From DATDVT01 sp035289905 (GTDB lineage: Archaea; Nanobdellota; Nanobdellia; SCGC-AAA011-G17; GW2011-AR18), in assembly GCA_035289905.1 (NCBI GenBank), contig DATDVT010000002.1:1-30671 (forward strand): a stretch of 30,671 nt of DNA, given 5' to 3'. The notes beneath the pieces are model-generated. The model was not told where the DNA came from. It searched no databases and saw only the letters and a program-made list of their open reading frames with translations. The translations under genes and the position numbers were made by a program. Below are positions 7,918-16,419 of the stretch, piece after piece. Positions within the stretch are counted from its first letter, which is position 1. The number at the start of each line of letters is the position of its first letter.

Positions 7918-9030
7918 CTATTCTAAAGAATATCTCAAAATAGCTACAATTCCCCCAAAATTTTTAATTTGAGCTCCCTCTTCAGTATCAATTGAAATAA
8001 TATGAAATTCTGTTCCAGATCTATCAGCCAAATCCTCTAATTCATCAGCAACCTTCTCATCTATATCTTCAGAAATCAATAGCTTATCAACAGCCCCCAA
8101 TTGTAAAGCATTTTTAACATCGTTTAAACCATAAATAGCCCTTCCCCCAGTCTTAGCTAAAATTCCCAAAAACTCTTCAACTAATAATTTTTCTTTTATT
8201 ACATCTGCCTCTGCTAAAACATCTCTACTCTTCTCAACTAATTCTCTTAAACCAAATTCTCCATTATAAGATAAATCCCTAACAGCTATAATCTTTTTCT
8301 TAATCTCATTATTAATTAAACCACTATCCACCATTTTATCTTTAGTCATACCACCTCCACCGACTAAAATCCCTTTTAAATCCTTCATCTTTAAAAATTC
8401 TTCGTTTGTAAACGCAGTAATTCTTTTCTGAAACTCATGAGACGCCTCTTCTCTTAATCTAGAGTATCTAGCTTGACTCTGTCCCCCGACCTTTATCTTT
8501 CCAGGAACACTAGAAGTAAATTCTTTCATAACAATAATCTTAGTCCCTTTCAACAAACCAACAACTGCTTCTCTATTATCCATAACAACTAAACCATATT
8601 CCTCTTCGTGCTCTATCATCCCCTCTAATTCTTCCAAAACAAATATATGATCACATCTATACAATCTAACATTAAATGGTAATGGTGGTTCAATGCTCCA
8701 CACTTGAATATCTTGTTTACCTTCTTGCTCTGAAATATTACCTGAAAAAATAGCTAACCCATTTATTGGTGTTTGTTTAAACAATCTCAAATGCCTAATC
8801 ATTCTTTCTAAAGCATCTATCACATTCTTTCGATTATTCTTATCTTTAATATTACTAGCTGTTCCTTGTTCCTGCATTAAATGTGAAATTATTTTATTAA
8901 TATCATATCCAGAAGGAATGTAAACTGAAACCAACTCTGTGTGCCTTCCTCTAAACTTTTTAAGAATATTAATAAATTTCCTTAACTTGTGTCTCTTTTC
9001 TCTATCCAATTTTTCTATTACCTTACTCAT
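7918..9030 (-). CDS. prf1: Peptide chain release factor aRF1, with NIKD variant
   Basis: This 370-residue archaeal class-1 release factor reads stop codons in the ribosomal A site and triggers peptide release. Domain 1 (about 1-135) holds the decoding elements: the NIKS motif appears as NIKD at residues 60-63, and YxCxxxF is present as YRCDHIF at 124-130. Domain 2 carries the catalytic GGQ at 182-184 in a KVGGQSQARYSRLREE context. Domain 3 ends with the IKNFGGIVAILRY block typical of the family. It starts at ATG 9030, overlapping the end of valS by ATGA, so the two are translationally coupled. The Ser-to-Asp change at the NIKS position is unusual. All three stop codons are used by neighbouring genes, so the standard code appears to apply. 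Confidence 0.95.
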   Translation of the reverse strand: MSKVIEKLDREKRHKLRKFINILKKFRGRHTELVSVYIPSGYDINKIISHLMQEQGTASNIKDKNNRKNVIDALERMIRHLRLFKQTPINGLAIFSGNISEQEGKQDIQVWSIEPPLPFNVRLYRCDHIFVLEELEGMIEHEEEYGLVVMDNREAVVGLLKGTKIIVMKEFTSSVPGKIKVGGQSQARYSRLREEASHEFQKRITAFTNEEFLKMKDLKGILVGGGGMTKDKMVDSGLINNEIKKKIIAVRDLSYNGEFGLRELVEKSRDVLAEADVIKEKLLVEEFLGILAKTGGRAIYGLNDVKNALQLGAVDKLLISEDIDEKVADELEDLADRSGTEFHIISIDTEEGAQIKNFGGIVAILRYSLE

Positions 9031-11399
9031 AACCTAACCTCAAAAATATCTCCATAAACTAGAGACTTAATATTATGCATATATTTAATATCTTTCTCTA
9101 AACCAAACATCTTCTTCAAAATAACAACCCCTTCTACACTATCTTTCAAACTCAAACCATTCTCCCTTTTAATCTTCCATATTAAACTATTCAAATTAAT
9201 TATATCATCAGAACTAAACCCAACAACATCCATTTTCTTAAATTTAGGAAAACTAACAAAATGAACATCTTTATTATACAATTCTAAATAAATCTTATAA
9301 CTAATCATTGGGATAATTGGCGCCAAACATTCCAACAACTTTTTAAATACTTCTTTCAATGTATAAACTGCACCATTTCTTTCTGATTTACTAAACATAT
9401 TATCTTGATTATAAACCCTTTTTTTAACTAATTCTATATAATGAGAAGCAAAATCTTCCCATAAAAAATGCTTCAACTTCAAAATAGGATTATGAAAATC
9501 ATATACTTCATAACAAACATTACATTCTTCAACTAACTTATTAATCTCACCTAATATCCACTTATCAGCTACTAATAATTTCTTACTTTCACCAGAATCA
9601 AACATACATATAAATTTAGCAACATTCCATAACTTAGCTATGGTTTTAGAGGCACCCCCTATTCTTTCATAACTACAATTAAAATCAATATTAGTTAAAT
9701 TTCCCTCAACAACACACCATAACCTTAAAGCCTCCCCACTATATCTTTCTAAAACTATTTTAGGATCAATAACATTACCCAAAGACTTACTCATCTTCAA
9801 ACCCCTTTCATCTAAAATATGGTGGTGTATCCAAACATCCTTAAATACTAATTTATTAGTTAACAAATAACTTTTAAGGATTGTATAATACAACCAAGTC
9901 CTGACAATTTCCTTCCCTTGTGGTCTTAAACTACAAGGGAAAGATCTCTTAAAAAACTTAGAATTTCTCTCATAACCTAAAATATATAAAGGCGAAATTG
10001 AAGAATCAAACCATGTATCAAAAACTCTAGTCTCTCCAATAAAAATTTTAGATCCACACTTACACCTTTTTATTGGACATTCCTCTTTCCAAGGCACATA
10101 ATATTTCCCTTTTTTAGGAACAAATATCTCACCACATTTTTCACAATACCATAGGGGAATTTCAGTAGCATAATATCTTCTCCTGGAAATAGGCCAATCA
10201 ATATTTATAGAATTAATCCAATCTATCAAAATCTGTCTACTCTCAGATGAAAAAAATCTTATTTTCTCAGCAAATTCCAACATCTTATCCTTAAACTCTA
10301 ACTGTCTAAGATAAAACTCCTTCATACAAATAAACTCGACGTCATCCTTACTTTTAGCACATAAAGGTGTCCTATGTTTTATCTTTTTCTGAAAAACAAT
10401 TAAATTCTTTTCTTTTAATAATTCTAAAATTTTAACACGAGCATCTTTAACATTCAAACCATTCAACAAAGCAGCCTTATCATTTATAGTACCATCTAAA
10501 TTAATTAAAATCTTAGGTTCCAATTTCTCCTCTCTAAAAAATCTTACATCATTATTATCCCCAAAAGAACACATCATTACTAAACCAGTTCCCTTATCAA
10601 TTTCTGCTAAAGTATGTGCTTTAATAGGAACCTCTAAATTACTAATTGGAACTAGAGCAAACTTACCCTCTAAATGTTTATATCTAATATCATTAGGATT
10701 ATATAAAATCATAGCACAACTATATAAAAACTCAGGCCTGGTTGTACCAACAATAATCTCTTCGTTATCCCCTTTTATTTTAAACTTAATGTCAGTAAAT
10801 AAACTATCTCTCTCCTCATACTCAATCTCAGAATCAGCAATAGTTGTCTGACAACCAGAACAATAATTGTTCACCCTTTCAGCCTCATAAATCAAACCAT
10901 TATTCCACAAATCAATAAAAGTACTCTGCGTCAAAACCCTATACTCTGAAGAATCAGTTTCATAAGCATCACCTATCTCAGCACCAACATTATAACTATT
11001 AAAACATATTCCTTCCCTAAAAAAAGTATCAACACTTTCTCTAGTAGCAGAATCTAAAACTAATTTACACATATCTAAAAATTCTTCCCTAGTACACTCA
11101 GTTAATTTTTTCTTAAACATTTTTTCAGCAGAAATCTCTATAGGTAAACCATTCCTATCCATTCCTAAAGGAAATAAAACCTCATAACCCTCCATTCTTT
11201 TATATCTTGCGATCATATCCATAATAGCATAAGTAGAAGCATGACCCATATGAACTGGAGAGTTCACATAGGGGGGGGGAGTATCAATAGAAAAAATCTT
11301 TTTCTTACTTTTAATATCAAATCTATATTTTCCCCCATTAACCCATTCCTTAACTATTTCTAATTCTAACTCTTTATTCCAATTCTTTCCATCTAACAT
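9027..11399 (-). CDS. valS: Valyl-tRNA synthetase
   Basis: This 790-residue class I synthetase charges tRNA-Val and edits misacylated threonine. HMGH lies at residues 50-53 in a DTPPPYVNSP context. The editing domain shows VGTTRPEFLYSCAMILYNP. The KMSKS loop (KMSKSLGNVIDP) starts near residue 535, and WIHHHILDERGLKMSKS is ValRS-like rather than IleRS- or LeuRS-like. A CxxC-type zinc ribbon (WYCEKCGEIF, with later CPIKRCKCGSK) sits inside the insert. The C-terminal anticodon-binding helix bundle follows; the coiled-coil tail of bacterial ValRS is absent, as in archaea. It begins at ATG 11399 with TATA 26 bp upstream (leaderless) and overlaps prf1 by 4 bases. The three prolines near residue 42 are all CCC, making a run of nine C. 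Confidence 0.94.
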   Translation of the reverse strand: MLDGKNWNKELELEIVKEWVNGGKYRFDIKSKKKIFSIDTPPPYVNSPVHMGHASTYAIMDMIARYKRMEGYEVLFPLGMDRNGLPIEISAEKMFKKKLTECTREEFLDMCKLVLDSATRESVDTFFREGICFNSYNVGAEIGDAYETDSSEYRVLTQSTFIDLWNNGLIYEAERVNNYCSGCQTTIADSEIEYEERDSLFTDIKFKIKGDNEEIIVGTTRPEFLYSCAMILYNPNDIRYKHLEGKFALVPISNLEVPIKAHTLAEIDKGTGLVMMCSFGDNNDVRFFREEKLEPKILINLDGTINDKAALLNGLNVKDARVKILELLKEKNLIVFQKKIKHRTPLCAKSKDDVEFICMKEFYLRQLEFKDKMLEFAEKIRFFSSESRQILIDWINSINIDWPISRRRYYATEIPLWYCEKCGEIFVPKKGKYYVPWKEECPIKRCKCGSKIFIGETRVFDTWFDSSISPLYILGYERNSKFFKRSFPCSLRPQGKEIVRTWLYYTILKSYLLTNKLVFKDVWIHHHILDERGLKMSKSLGNVIDPKIVLERYSGEALRLWCVVEGNLTNIDFNCSYERIGGASKTIAKLWNVAKFICMFDSGESKKLLVADKWILGEINKLVEECNVCYEVYDFHNPILKLKHFLWEDFASHYIELVKKRVYNQDNMFSKSERNGAVYTLKEVFKKLLECLAPIIPMISYKIYLELYNKDVHFVSFPKFKKMDVVGFSSDDIINLNSLIWKIKRENGLSLKDSVEGVVILKKMFGLEKDIKYMHNIKSLVYGDIFEVRL

Positions 11400-11421
11400 A
11401 AACCCTCAACAAATTAAAAAC

Positions 11422-11429
11422 TATATAAA
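11422..11429 (-). promoter_or_regulatory. TATA element of the valS-prf1 operon
   Basis: TTTATATA on the minus strand is about 26 bp before the valS ATG. It forms one half of a divergent promoter region of 86 bp shared with the Rpp21 gene. Confidence 0.65.
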
Positions 11430-11455
11430 ATTATCTTAAACTAAACTCCCATGCA

Positions 11456-11463
11456 TTTATAAA
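11456..11463 (+). promoter_or_regulatory. TATA element of the Rpp21 gene
   Basis: TTTATAAA is centred about 26 bp before ATG 11486, predicting a leaderless transcript running opposite to valS. Confidence 0.65.
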
Positions 11464-11485
11464 TATTTCAATTAATTAAATCCTA

Positions 11486-11770
11486 ATGAAAAAAACACAA
11501 ATAAAAAATATTGCACTGACAAGAATTAAAGAATTATTTGACTTAGCAAAAATAAATCCAGATTACGAAAAAAGATATTTGGAACTCTCACTAAAAATTT
11601 CACAAAAAACAAAAACACCAATCCCAAAAGAATTAAAAAGAAAAATCTGTAAGAATTGTTTAATTTTATTAAACTCTAGAAATTCCACTCAAAGAATAAG
11701 AAATAAAGTGCTAACTATCAACTGTAAAAATTGTAATAAAACTAAAAGAATACCCACCACCAAAAAGTAG
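11486..11770 (+). CDS. rnp4: RNase P protein subunit Rpp21/Rpr2
   Basis: This is a 94-residue basic protein matching archaeal RNase P component 4. The N-terminal half is helical (IALTRIKELFDLAKIN then a YEKRYLELSLKIS stretch), which in the family contacts Rpp29. The C-terminal half is a zinc ribbon with Cys 55 and 58 (CKNC) and Cys 80 and 83 (CKNC). With the RNase P RNA and the other proteins it would trim tRNA 5' leaders in the cytoplasm. Length and motif spacing are normal. It stands alone behind its own TATA box. It is of local interest because two tRNAs in this window begin close to or directly after other transcripts and depend on RNase P for their 5' ends. Confidence 0.88.
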   Translation: MKKTQIKNIALTRIKELFDLAKINPDYEKRYLELSLKISQKTKTPIPKELKRKICKNCLILLNSRNSTQRIRNKVLTINCKNCNKTKRIPTTKK

Positions 11771-11784
11771 TAAACAACGAAAGA

Positions 11785-11792
11785 TTTATATA
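11785..11792 (+). promoter_or_regulatory. TATA element of the 11.8 kb orphan
   Basis: TTTATATA is centred about 27 bp before ATG 11816, within a longer AT-only stretch. It again fits a leaderless mRNA. Confidence 0.55.
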
Positions 11793-11815
11793 TTTTAATA
11801 TATCTTATAGTTCAA

Positions 11816-12715
11816 ATGTCAGAATTCCAATTTAATGCAAAAAATCAAAACATACAACTGATTAAAGAAAACTTTACAGAAGATCACTGTAAAGGGTTAG
11901 CTCTTAAAAACAAAGAAAAGGCTTTTGATATACTAACAAGAACCTCTTCATTATTTTCACAAAAAGAACATATAGTTCTAGTAAAAATAGAAAAAAGACA
12001 CAGACCATTTTGGAATATAAAAATAGAAAATTACTTAGAATACAAAAGACAAAATAATTATAAATTTAATGTTGAACCAGAAGTAAGATCTGTAAAAATA
12101 AACAACAAAGTCTTCAATATAACAGGCCAAGAACCTATATGCAACATAACAGCAGAAGATCATTGTGTTGAACACTACAAAAAGCATGCTATAGAATCTG
12201 CAACAGATGAAGAATTAAAAGATTTAAAAGAATATCTAACATATGAAAGTGAAGGTATCAAATCCCTATTAGAACTAAACACAAAAAAATCAAAAGTATT
12301 TAATCCAACAATTAGAGCATCATTTTTAATTAGAAACATCTTAAAAGAAATCATAAAACCATTCAATGCAGATAAAATAATTCAAGAAAAAATAGAAGTT
12401 AATGAACTAAGTTTATATTTAATTCCATCCTATGCATTTGAATTCCTTAATCAAAAAAATAATAAAAGAAAGGTTTTAGAAATAAATAGTATAACTGGAA
12501 AGATAACAAAAGGACCATTAATCGACGAATCAATTACTAGCATGGTATCAGAAAACCTATTATTCGAACTAGGTGCAGAAATTGCATCATTCGTAATACC
12601 TGGCGCAGGCATAGGTGCACTATTAGGAAAAGAAATACATTCAAGAAAAAAGAAAAAAGAGGCAATAAAGAAAATGCGAATATCTCAAGCAGCTGCTACT
12701 AAAAATTCCGTTTAA
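11816..12715 (+). CDS. Protein of unknown function with a glycine-rich membrane-like tail
   Basis: This 299-residue protein was not recognised. Residues 1-110 look like a mixed alpha/beta domain (HIVLVKIEKRHRPFWNIKIE, then a strand-rich VKINNKVFNITG). The motif EDHC occurs twice: EDHCKGLALKNK near 22-33 and EDHCVEHYKKHA near 119-130, hinting at a duplicated element or a metal site. Near the C-terminus lies a glycine-zipper-like hydrophobic segment, ELGAEIASFVIPGAGIGALL, followed by GKEIHSRKKKKEAIKKM, a short membrane-inserting or oligomerising helix with a basic end. There is no signal peptide, so the bulk is probably cytoplasmic. The 3' end overlaps the convergent metalloprotease gene by 17 bases. 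Confidence 0.5.
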   Translation: MSEFQFNAKNQNIQLIKENFTEDHCKGLALKNKEKAFDILTRTSSLFSQKEHIVLVKIEKRHRPFWNIKIENYLEYKRQNNYKFNVEPEVRSVKINNKVFNITGQEPICNITAEDHCVEHYKKHAIESATDEELKDLKEYLTYESEGIKSLLELNTKKSKVFNPTIRASFLIRNILKEIIKPFNADKIIQEKIEVNELSLYLIPSYAFEFLNQKNNKRKVLEINSITGKITKGPLIDESITSMVSENLLFELGAEIASFVIPGAGIGALLGKEIHSRKKKKEAIKKMRISQAAATKNSV

Positions 12716-13100
12716 GATAATCTAACCAATCCTCTTTTATCCACTTCTTTTCTAATTTTTTTAAATAATAAAAACCTCTCTTTCTTAATTCATTCTCAAC
12801 AATTCTATTCTGATGAGGATATTTAAACAATTTTTTATGCGGAGAATTAAAACCATGCATATAATGAATCAATTCATGCGCTAATGTTAAATCAATAATA
12901 AATTCAGGAATCCTTTCATCTCTAAACATCCCATTCACAATAATTTCACTATCTCCATTTTTTAATCTCTTTATATGCCCAAATTTATTCCTATATCTTC
13001 CTTTAAACCTTATAACTACACAATTTAGTTTTTCAACATCTCCAAATAAAGTTTCCCAAATCTTATCAAGCCTATCTCTTAACCATAAATCGTCTCTCAT
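12699..13100 (-). CDS. SprT-like zinc metalloprotease
   Basis: This is a 133-residue minimal zinc-protease domain. HELIH at residues 75-79 in LAHELIHYMHGFNSPHKKLF is the HExxH metal site; His88 or His96 can supply the third ligand. The strand SEIIVNGMFRDERIPEFIID before the helix is typical of SprT/Wss1-like peptidases, some of which cleave DNA-protein crosslinks. The DNA-binding or SUMO-binding parts of larger homologues are missing, so the DNA-repair role is an inference from the family only. It is monocistronic, with a TTTTTTAAAG TATA-like element about 26 bp before ATG 13100, and its 3' end overlaps the convergent orphan gene. Confidence 0.75.
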   Translation of the reverse strand: MRDDLWLRDRLDKIWETLFGDVEKLNCVVIRFKGRYRNKFGHIKRLKNGDSEIIVNGMFRDERIPEFIIDLTLAHELIHYMHGFNSPHKKLFKYPHQNRIVENELRKRGFYYLKKLEKKWIKEDWLDYLKRNF

Positions 13101-13174
13101 AAAAAAAACAAAAATATTAACTTTAAAAAATTAGTCAAAGAAAGCTATTTAAGTTTTCTCTATTAAAAATTAAT

Positions 13175-13867
13175 ATGGGAATCATAGAATTAAAAGAAAT
13201 CACCAAAACATATTATATGGGAGACTCAGAAATACATGCCCTTTCTGAAATAAACTTAAACATAGAAAAAAATGATTTTATAGCCATTATGGGTCCATCA
13301 GGATCAGGTAAATCAACAATAATGAATTCTATAGGTTGTCTTGACACACCATCAAAAGGAAAAATAATTCTTGACAATAAAAATATATCTTCACTATCAG
13401 AATCAGAATTAGCTATTATAAGAGGCAAAAAAATAGGATTCATATTTCAACAATTCAATCTAATCCCAACATTAACTGCATTAGAAAACATAATGCTTCC
13501 TATGATATTTCAGAAAATACCAGAAAAAAAGAGAAAAGAAAGAGCGAAAGAATTACTAAAACTCGTAGAATTAGAAAATAGAATGAATCACAAACCAAAA
13601 GAACTCTCTGGAGGACAACAACAAAGAGTAGCAATTGCCAGAGCCTTAGCAAATAATCCAGAAATAATTCTTGCTGATGAACCTACTGGAAACTTAGACT
13701 CAAAAACTAGCAATATAATCATAGATTTCCTTAAAAAGTTAAACAAAGAAGGAAAAACAATAATCTTAGTCACTCATAACATAGAAACGGCTAGACAAGC
13801 AAAAAAAATATTTTATCTAAAAGATGGAAAAATTGCTCTGGAGGAAAAGAATGAAAATAATAATTAG
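13175..13867 (+). CDS. ABC transporter ATPase, MacB/LolD-like
   Basis: This 230-residue nucleotide-binding subunit has Walker A GPSGSGKS (40-47), Q-loop Gln92, signature LSGGQ (144-148), Walker B ILADEP (165-170) and switch His201. The region around GFIFQQFNLIPTLTALENIM and the size place it in the MacB/LolD/FtsE group, which powers type VII ABC systems that do extracytoplasmic mechanical work rather than classic import. It is the first gene of a three-gene operon; a TATTTAAG element lies 25 bp before ATG 13175. Its end overlaps the next start by 17 bases. The partner permease is the third gene. Confidence 0.92.
   Translation: MGIIELKEITKTYYMGDSEIHALSEINLNIEKNDFIAIMGPSGSGKSTIMNSIGCLDTPSKGKIILDNKNISSLSESELAIIRGKKIGFIFQQFNLIPTLTALENIMLPMIFQKIPEKKRKERAKELLKLVELENRMNHKPKELSGGQQQRVAIARALANNPEIILADEPTGNLDSKTSNIIIDFLKKLNKEGKTIILVTHNIETARQAKKIFYLKDGKIALEEKNENNN
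13840..13845 (+). promoter_or_regulatory. Shine-Dalgarno site for the exported ABC-operon protein
   Basis: GGAGGA lies 5 nt before ATG 13851, inside the end of the ATPase gene. It selects this ATG, at the signal peptide, over the in-frame ATG at 13824. Confidence 0.65.
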
Positions 13868-15011
13868 TATAATCCTATTATTATCAGTAGTATACGCTTC
13901 AAGTGAAGATTTAAGAATAAACATGGAAAGTATTGAACCACAAGAACCAGGTTCAAAATTCACAATCAAATTAAACATAGAAAATCCAACAGATAACACC
14001 CTCAATGATATTAAAATAACAGTTGAAGAAGACTATCCATTCATCATTGACGATACTAAAGAAGAAATATCTACTCTATTACCAAAAGAAACAAAATCAA
14101 TCTATTTTGATATAGACACTAAAGATGACACAGAATCAGATACATATTCCTTAAAAATTAAATACCAAGAAAATAATGATGACTCAGAAAAAGAAACATT
14201 CTCAATAAAGATTCAATCTAAATATTCAAATATAGCCCTTACAAAAATATCTAGCTCTCCAGAAATAATAAAACAAGGAGAAGAAACAGAATTAAAACTA
14301 ACTATTAAAAATGATGGCAAAACAAAAACAAAAAATATCAGAGCAAAACTAGATCTAACTACTGTACCGTTTGCACCTATAAATGGAATAGAAAATTTGA
14401 TAATAAGTTTAGATCAAGAAGAAGAAGAAATAATAAACTATAAAATTAAAGTCCTCCCTGATGCAGAATCAGGTACGTATAAAATACCACTTTCAATATC
14501 ATACACAAATGAAATAGGAGATATTCAAGAAAAACAAGAACTCATCTCTGTAACTATAGGTTCTACTCCAGTAATTGAAATAACCATTGAAGCAGAAAAA
14601 CCAATAATTCTAGATGAACTCTCTACAATTACAATATTACTAACAAACTCCGGTCTAGAAAACATTAAATTGGCAACAATAATTTTAACTACCTCTCCAG
14701 ATTATAATATCATCTCAACAAACAAGGTTTATATAGGAAACATAGATTCAGATGACTACCAAACTGCTGAATTTACAATTATCCCAAAAACAACAAATCC
14801 ACCAAAAATATCTTTAACATTTAAAGACTCAAATAACAAAGATTTCAAAATAGAAGAAACCTTAGAGACAAAAATATACACAAAAGAAGAAGCAAAAAAA
14901 TTAAAATTGATAACTAGTAAAATATCAACTACAACAATAATCCCCATAATAATCATACTCCTTTTAATTGCTTATATAATCTATAAAAGAAGAAAAAGAA
15001 AAAATGATTAA
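13851..15011 (+). CDS. Exported Ig-like (CARDB-type) protein of the ABC operon, C-terminally anchored
   Basis: This is a 386-residue surface protein. It starts with a signal peptide (MKIIISIILLLSVVYASS), continues with about 330 residues of beta-rich tandem domains, and ends with a membrane helix (TTTIIPIIIILLLIAYIIYK) and basic RRKRKND tail. Segments such as VTVEEDYPF-type strands, GEETELKLTIKNDGKTKTKN and LDELSTITILLTNSGLENIK repeat with roughly 110-residue spacing, as in CARDB/NPCBM-associated Ig folds found in archaeal envelope proteins. The start is set by GGAGGA. It overlaps both neighbours (17 and 8 bases), so it is translated together with the ATPase and permease. It may take the place of the periplasmic adaptor in this transporter; that role is inferred. 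Confidence 0.7.
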   Translation: MKIIISIILLLSVVYASSEDLRINMESIEPQEPGSKFTIKLNIENPTDNTLNDIKITVEEDYPFIIDDTKEEISTLLPKETKSIYFDIDTKDDTESDTYSLKIKYQENNDDSEKETFSIKIQSKYSNIALTKISSSPEIIKQGEETELKLTIKNDGKTKTKNIRAKLDLTTVPFAPINGIENLIISLDQEEEEIINYKIKVLPDAESGTYKIPLSISYTNEIGDIQEKQELISVTIGSTPVIEITIEAEKPIILDELSTITILLTNSGLENIKLATIILTTSPDYNIISTNKVYIGNIDSDDYQTAEFTIIPKTTNPPKISLTFKDSNNKDFKIEETLETKIYTKEEAKKLKLITSKISTTTIIPIIIILLLIAYIIYKRRKRKND

Positions 15012-16218
15012 AGATTTTTTTTTATATACCATAAAAAATCTAAAAACCAGGGGAATTAGATCCTGGCTAACTATGTTCGGTATATTTATAGGAATAGCAG
15101 CAGTAGTTTCATTAATTTCTTTAGGTCAAGGATTAGAAGAAGCAATCAACAATGAATTTGCAAGTTTAGGAACAGATAAATTAATCATCACAGCGAAGGC
15201 AGCAGGTTTCGCCCCACCAGGAGCATTTACTGTAGAACCATTAACAAGAAAAGATATAGAGCCTATAAAAAAAATCCCAGAAATAAAAACAATAATTCCT
15301 AGAATATTCCAACCAATTGAAGTAGAATATCAAGATGAAATAAAATACCTCTATGGATTAAGTATGCCTACAGATAAATCACAAAAAGAAATCCTAGAAC
15401 TAGAAATAATAAAAACAGAAAAAGGTAGAATGCTAAAAGCAGGAGATAAATATAAAGTAGTTATAGGTTACAACTTAGCCAATAAAAATATATTCAAAAA
15501 AAATATCAGGTTAAATGACAAAATAATAATTAACAAACAAGAATTCCAAGTCATAGGAATTCTAGAAGAGAATAGCGAGACAAATGATTATATTTTCATA
15601 GAAGAAAACACATTAATAGACATCTTAAATTTAGACAATGAAGAAGTTAACATGCTTCTTGTTCAAGCAAAACCAAACGCAGATCTAGAAAAACTAGAAG
15701 AGGATATAAAAAAAGAATTAAGAAATTTTCGTAACTTAGAAAAAGGCAAAGAAAACTTTGAAATACAAACACCGCAAGATATAGCTGACTCATTCTCAAA
15801 CATTCTAAACATAGTTCAAACAGTTTTAGTTGGAATTGCAGCCATCTCCCTCTTTGTAGGCGGAATAGGAATAATGAATACAATGTATACCTCAGTCTTA
15901 GAAAGAACAAAAGAAATTGGAATAATGAAAGCAATAGGTGCAACTAACAAAGATATCTTATCTATATTTTTAATAGAATCTGGTCTATTAGGAATAATTG
16001 GGGGAACAATAGGAATATTAATTGGAATAGGTATAGGTAAATTAGTAGAAACCATTGCATCTCAAACATTAGGAACAGACCTATTAAAAGCATACTTCCC
16101 ATGGTATCTAATCATTGGAGCACTAGTCTTCTCATTTATAGTCGGAACTATTTCTGGAACATTACCAGCAATAAAAGCCTCAAAATTAAAACCTGTAGAT
16201 GCATTAAAATATGAATAA
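15004..16218 (+). CDS. ABC transporter permease, MacB/FtsX-like
   Basis: This 404-residue permease has the four-helix MacB layout. One N-terminal helix follows a typical coupling segment (RGIRSWLTMFGIFIGIAAVV then SLISLGQG). About 220 residues outside the membrane form the MacB_PCD-type domain. Three C-terminal helices make an FtsX domain, including MNTMYTSVLERTKEIGIMKA then IGAT, the family hallmark, and a last helix before GTLPAIKASKLKPVDALKYE. Members pump lipoproteins, peptides or lipids, or transmit force across the membrane; the substrate here is unknown. It overlaps the exported protein by 8 bases and abuts the convergent rpoN gene: the two stop codons are adjacent with no space. Confidence 0.92.
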   Translation: MIKDFFLYTIKNLKTRGIRSWLTMFGIFIGIAAVVSLISLGQGLEEAINNEFASLGTDKLIITAKAAGFAPPGAFTVEPLTRKDIEPIKKIPEIKTIIPRIFQPIEVEYQDEIKYLYGLSMPTDKSQKEILELEIIKTEKGRMLKAGDKYKVVIGYNLANKNIFKKNIRLNDKIIINKQEFQVIGILEENSETNDYIFIEENTLIDILNLDNEEVNMLLVQAKPNADLEKLEEDIKKELRNFRNLEKGKENFEIQTPQDIADSFSNILNIVQTVLVGIAAISLFVGGIGIMNTMYTSVLERTKEIGIMKAIGATNKDILSIFLIESGLLGIIGGTIGILIGIGIGKLVETIASQTLGTDLLKAYFPWYLIIGALVFSFIVGTISGTLPAIKASKLKPVDALKYE

Positions 16219-16419
16219 TCAAGAAATTCTTTTGAACCTAGCCACTGTGTCTAATAGATCAACATGACCTATAAATAAACCTCTACAACAATATCTTTCT
16301 AACCCAAGATCATCAAGAACATCTTTCGATTTTTCACCCTTAGCAACTCTTTCTTTATATGATTCCCATAAATGACCTACTGGCTTTCCACAACCGAAAC
16401 AACGAATGGGTATAATCAT
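16219..16419 (-). CDS. rpoN: DNA-directed RNA polymerase subunit N (Rpb10)
   Basis: This 66-residue small zinc subunit helps assemble the RpoD-RpoL platform of archaeal RNA polymerase. The zinc site is formed by Cys7 and Cys10 (CFGC) and the double Cys44-Cys45 in RYCCR, all conserved; MIIPIRCFGCGK and LGLERYCCRGLFIGHVDL are diagnostic. In many archaea rpoN follows ribosomal protein genes (L13, S9); here it is not in that cluster. The start ATG overlaps the stop of an upstream short frame (ATGA), suggesting that it was or is read from an operon. It ends directly against the convergent permease gene. Confidence 0.95.
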   Translation of the reverse strand: MIIPIRCFGCGKPVGHLWESYKERVAKGEKSKDVLDDLGLERYCCRGLFIGHVDLLDTVARFKRIS

